From positions 1,321,837-1,385,836 of the forward strand of contig NZ_GG700527.1 in NCBI RefSeq assembly GCF_000163295.1: 64,000 nt of DNA, written 5' to 3'. Shown piece after piece: positions 62,826 through 64,000 of the stretch. The position numbers and the translations under genes are program-made. Position 1 is the first letter of the stretch, and every line of letters starts with the position of its first letter. The notes under the pieces were generated by a model, which had not been told where the DNA came from, ran no database searches, and saw only the letters and a list, made by a program, of their open reading frames with translations. The DNA comes from Anaerococcus vaginalis ATCC 51170 (lineage in GTDB: Bacteria; Bacillota; Clostridia; Tissierellales; Peptoniphilaceae).

Positions 62826-63746
62826 TTAGCCTAAATATTTATTTTTTGCATCATTTATCATTTTAGCTGCTTCATTTACAATTTCCATATCAGAATCAAC
62901 CAAATTTTCTAATGGTTTTCTAACCCCACCAAGATCTAAGTTTTCATTTATTTTTAAAATAGCCTTGATTACTGCATATAAATTTGCACGAGCTTCGCAC
63001 ATTTTATAAATTATTGCATCAACATCATATTGAATTTCGCAAGCCTTTTCTAAATCTTTATTTTTTAGACATTCATCCATTTTCAAAATTAATTCTGGCA
63101 TTACACCGTAAGTTCCACCGATTGCTCCCTCAGCTCCAATAAGTCTTCCAGAAATAAATTGTTCATCTGGACCGTTGAAAATTATGTAATCATCTCCAGC
63201 AGCTTGTTTAAACATTTGAATATCTTGAACTGGCATTGAAGAATTTTTAACACCAATTACATTAGGATTTTTTCTCATCTCAGCAAATAATGAACCTGTC
63301 AAAGCAACTCCAGCAAGTTGTGGAATATTGTAGATTACAAAATCAGTATTTGGTGCAGCAGAAGAAATATCATTCCAATAAGATGCAATAGAATATTCTG
63401 GAAGTCTAAAATAAATTGGAGGAATAGCTGCAATAGCATCAACGCCCAAACTTTCAGCGTGAGCTGCAAGTTCCATAGAATCTTTTGTATTGTTGCAAGC
63501 CACGTGAGCTATAACAGTAAGTTTTCCCTTAGCTTCTTTCATTACATTTTCAAGAACAATTTTTTTATCTTCAACACTTTGGTAGATACATTCCCCGGAA
63601 GAACCATTTACATAAACACCCTTCACACCTTTTTCTATGTGATATTTTGTAAGCTCTCTTACTTTTTCTGGACTAATTTCTCCATTTTCATCGTAGCAAG
63701 CATAAAATGCTGGAATAACTCCCTTATATTTGTCTAAATTTCTCAT
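62826..63746 (-). CDS. nanA: N-acetylneuraminate lyase
   Basis: 306 residues, a TIM-barrel class-I aldolase that splits sialic acid to ManNAc and pyruvate. GVIPAFYACYDENGEI (N-terminus), YVNGSSGECIYQSVEDKK (near 45, the GSSGE carboxylate-binding motif), the Tyr region FVIYNIPQLAGVALT (near 135), the Schiff-base Lys in NVIGVKNSSMPVQ (near 165), and the GxxGAIGGTYGV block are typical of NanA as opposed to DapA. SD AAGGAAGGG. It follows nanE by 30 bp. Confidence 0.94.
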   Translation of the reverse strand: MRNLDKYKGVIPAFYACYDENGEISPEKVRELTKYHIEKGVKGVYVNGSSGECIYQSVEDKKIVLENVMKEAKGKLTVIAHVACNNTKDSMELAAHAESLGVDAIAAIPPIYFRLPEYSIASYWNDISSAAPNTDFVIYNIPQLAGVALTGSLFAEMRKNPNVIGVKNSSMPVQDIQMFKQAAGDDYIIFNGPDEQFISGRLIGAEGAIGGTYGVMPELILKMDECLKNKDLEKACEIQYDVDAIIYKMCEARANLYAVIKAILKINENLDLGGVRKPLENLVDSDMEIVNEAAKMINDAKNKYLG

Positions 63747-63776
63747 AATTTTTCCCTTCCTTTATATTTTTATTTT

Positions 63777-64000
63777 TTATTTTTCTAATTCATTAATTTT
63801 TTCAGCAAAATTTTTAGTTATAACTTGTGGTCTAGTAATAATTGAACCAACAACTACGCTGTAAGCACCAAGCTCAAGAACTCTCTTGGCTTTTTCAGGT
63901 GTATTAATATTTCCCTCAGCAATAACTTTGTTATTTACATTTTTTAAAATATCTCTAAGAATTTTGAAATCATTTTCTTCGATTTTATCATTTTTAGATT
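63777..64000 (-). CDS. nanE: N-acetylmannosamine-6-phosphate 2-epimerase, C-terminal part (cut by window edge)
   Basis: 74 codons visible up to the stop at 63777; the start lies beyond base 64000. The visible segment contains [20 protein letters not shown] and [19 protein letters not shown], the conserved C-terminal phosphate-binding end of NanE-type TIM barrels, which convert ManNAc-6-P to GlcNAc-6-P. It is the upstream neighbour of nanA, making a lyase-kinase-epimerase pathway complete within the operon. Confidence 0.9.
   Translation of the reverse strand, partial: SKNDKIEENDFKILRDILKNVNNKVIAEGNINTPEKAKRVLELGAYSVVVGSIITRPQVITKNFAEKINELEK

Noticed and set aside
62826-63746. Dihydrodipicolinate synthase (dapA)
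   Set aside because: The GSSGECIYQS motif, the sialic-acid operon context and the flanking nanE support N-acetylneuraminate lyase.

Overview
The window is AT-rich, with coding sequence dominated by A/T third positions, strong GGAGG-type ribosome binding sites, T-box and TPP riboswitches, YSIRK-type and sortase-type surface proteins, and fermentative/anaerobic metabolism (type III glutamine synthetase, radical-SAM ThiH, iron-dependent alcohol dehydrogenase). This fits a low-GC Gram-positive anaerobe. From the style of the surface proteins I would guess an anaerobic coccus of the Peptoniphilaceae (Anaerococcus-like), but no rRNA or other species marker is present, so the genus is inference.

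Layout. 1-5.6 kb: the N-terminal 1,867 residues of a multi-domain YSIRK surface protein running off the left edge. 6.3-11.1 kb: uvrBA excision-repair operon. 11.3-17.2 kb: a P-type-ATPase-like membrane protein with degenerate catalytic motifs, a membrane protein, a small GNAT protein, an MFS/HD-hydrolase pair, and glutaminase. 17.9-22.6 kb: glutamine synthetase III, an NlpC/P60 cell-wall hydrolase and glutamate dehydrogenase. 22.7-27.4 kb: DUF1002 protein, Mrp ATPase, and a T-box-controlled amino-acid ABC transporter whose specifier reads best as lysine. 28.1-33.1 kb: a TPP-riboswitch thiamine cluster thiSFGH-thiW-thiM-thiE, without thiC or thiD. 33.1-37.4 kb: acn-icd-citZ, the oxidative half-TCA branch to 2-oxoglutarate. 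37.6-41 kb: proline synthesis proB-proA and proC. 41.1-42.3 kb: iron alcohol dehydrogenase. 42.4-55.1 kb: a 12.6-kb giant SpaA/Cna-type adhesin gene split by one in-frame TAA. 55.4-56.4 kb: lipoprotein esterase. 56.5-57.1 kb: two tandem Fst-like type I toxin-antitoxin modules. 57.3-59 kb: isochorismatase-family hydrolase and an enoyl-CoA hydratase-family protein. 59-64 kb: sialic-acid (nan) catabolic operon running in from the right edge.

How it fits together. Much of the central region concerns the glutamate node: glutaminase and glutamate dehydrogenase produce or interconvert glutamate, GSIII makes glutamine, acn-icd-citZ makes 2-oxoglutarate, and proBAC drains glutamate to proline. Host interaction is represented by the two large surface proteins and by sialic-acid scavenging.

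Most unusual items: (1) the duplicated Fst-like toxin-antitoxin locus, in which each copy keeps its own pair of direct repeats while the repeats differ between copies; (2) the degenerate P1B-type ATPase; (3) the nonsense-split giant adhesin with a variant LPMTN sorting motif; (4) two copies (about 550 and 447 bp) of a non-coding, hairpin-rich element with terminal inverted repeats; (5) a second promoter plus hairpin/T-tract, with a possible anti-Shine-Dalgarno loop, between the TPP riboswitch and thiS.
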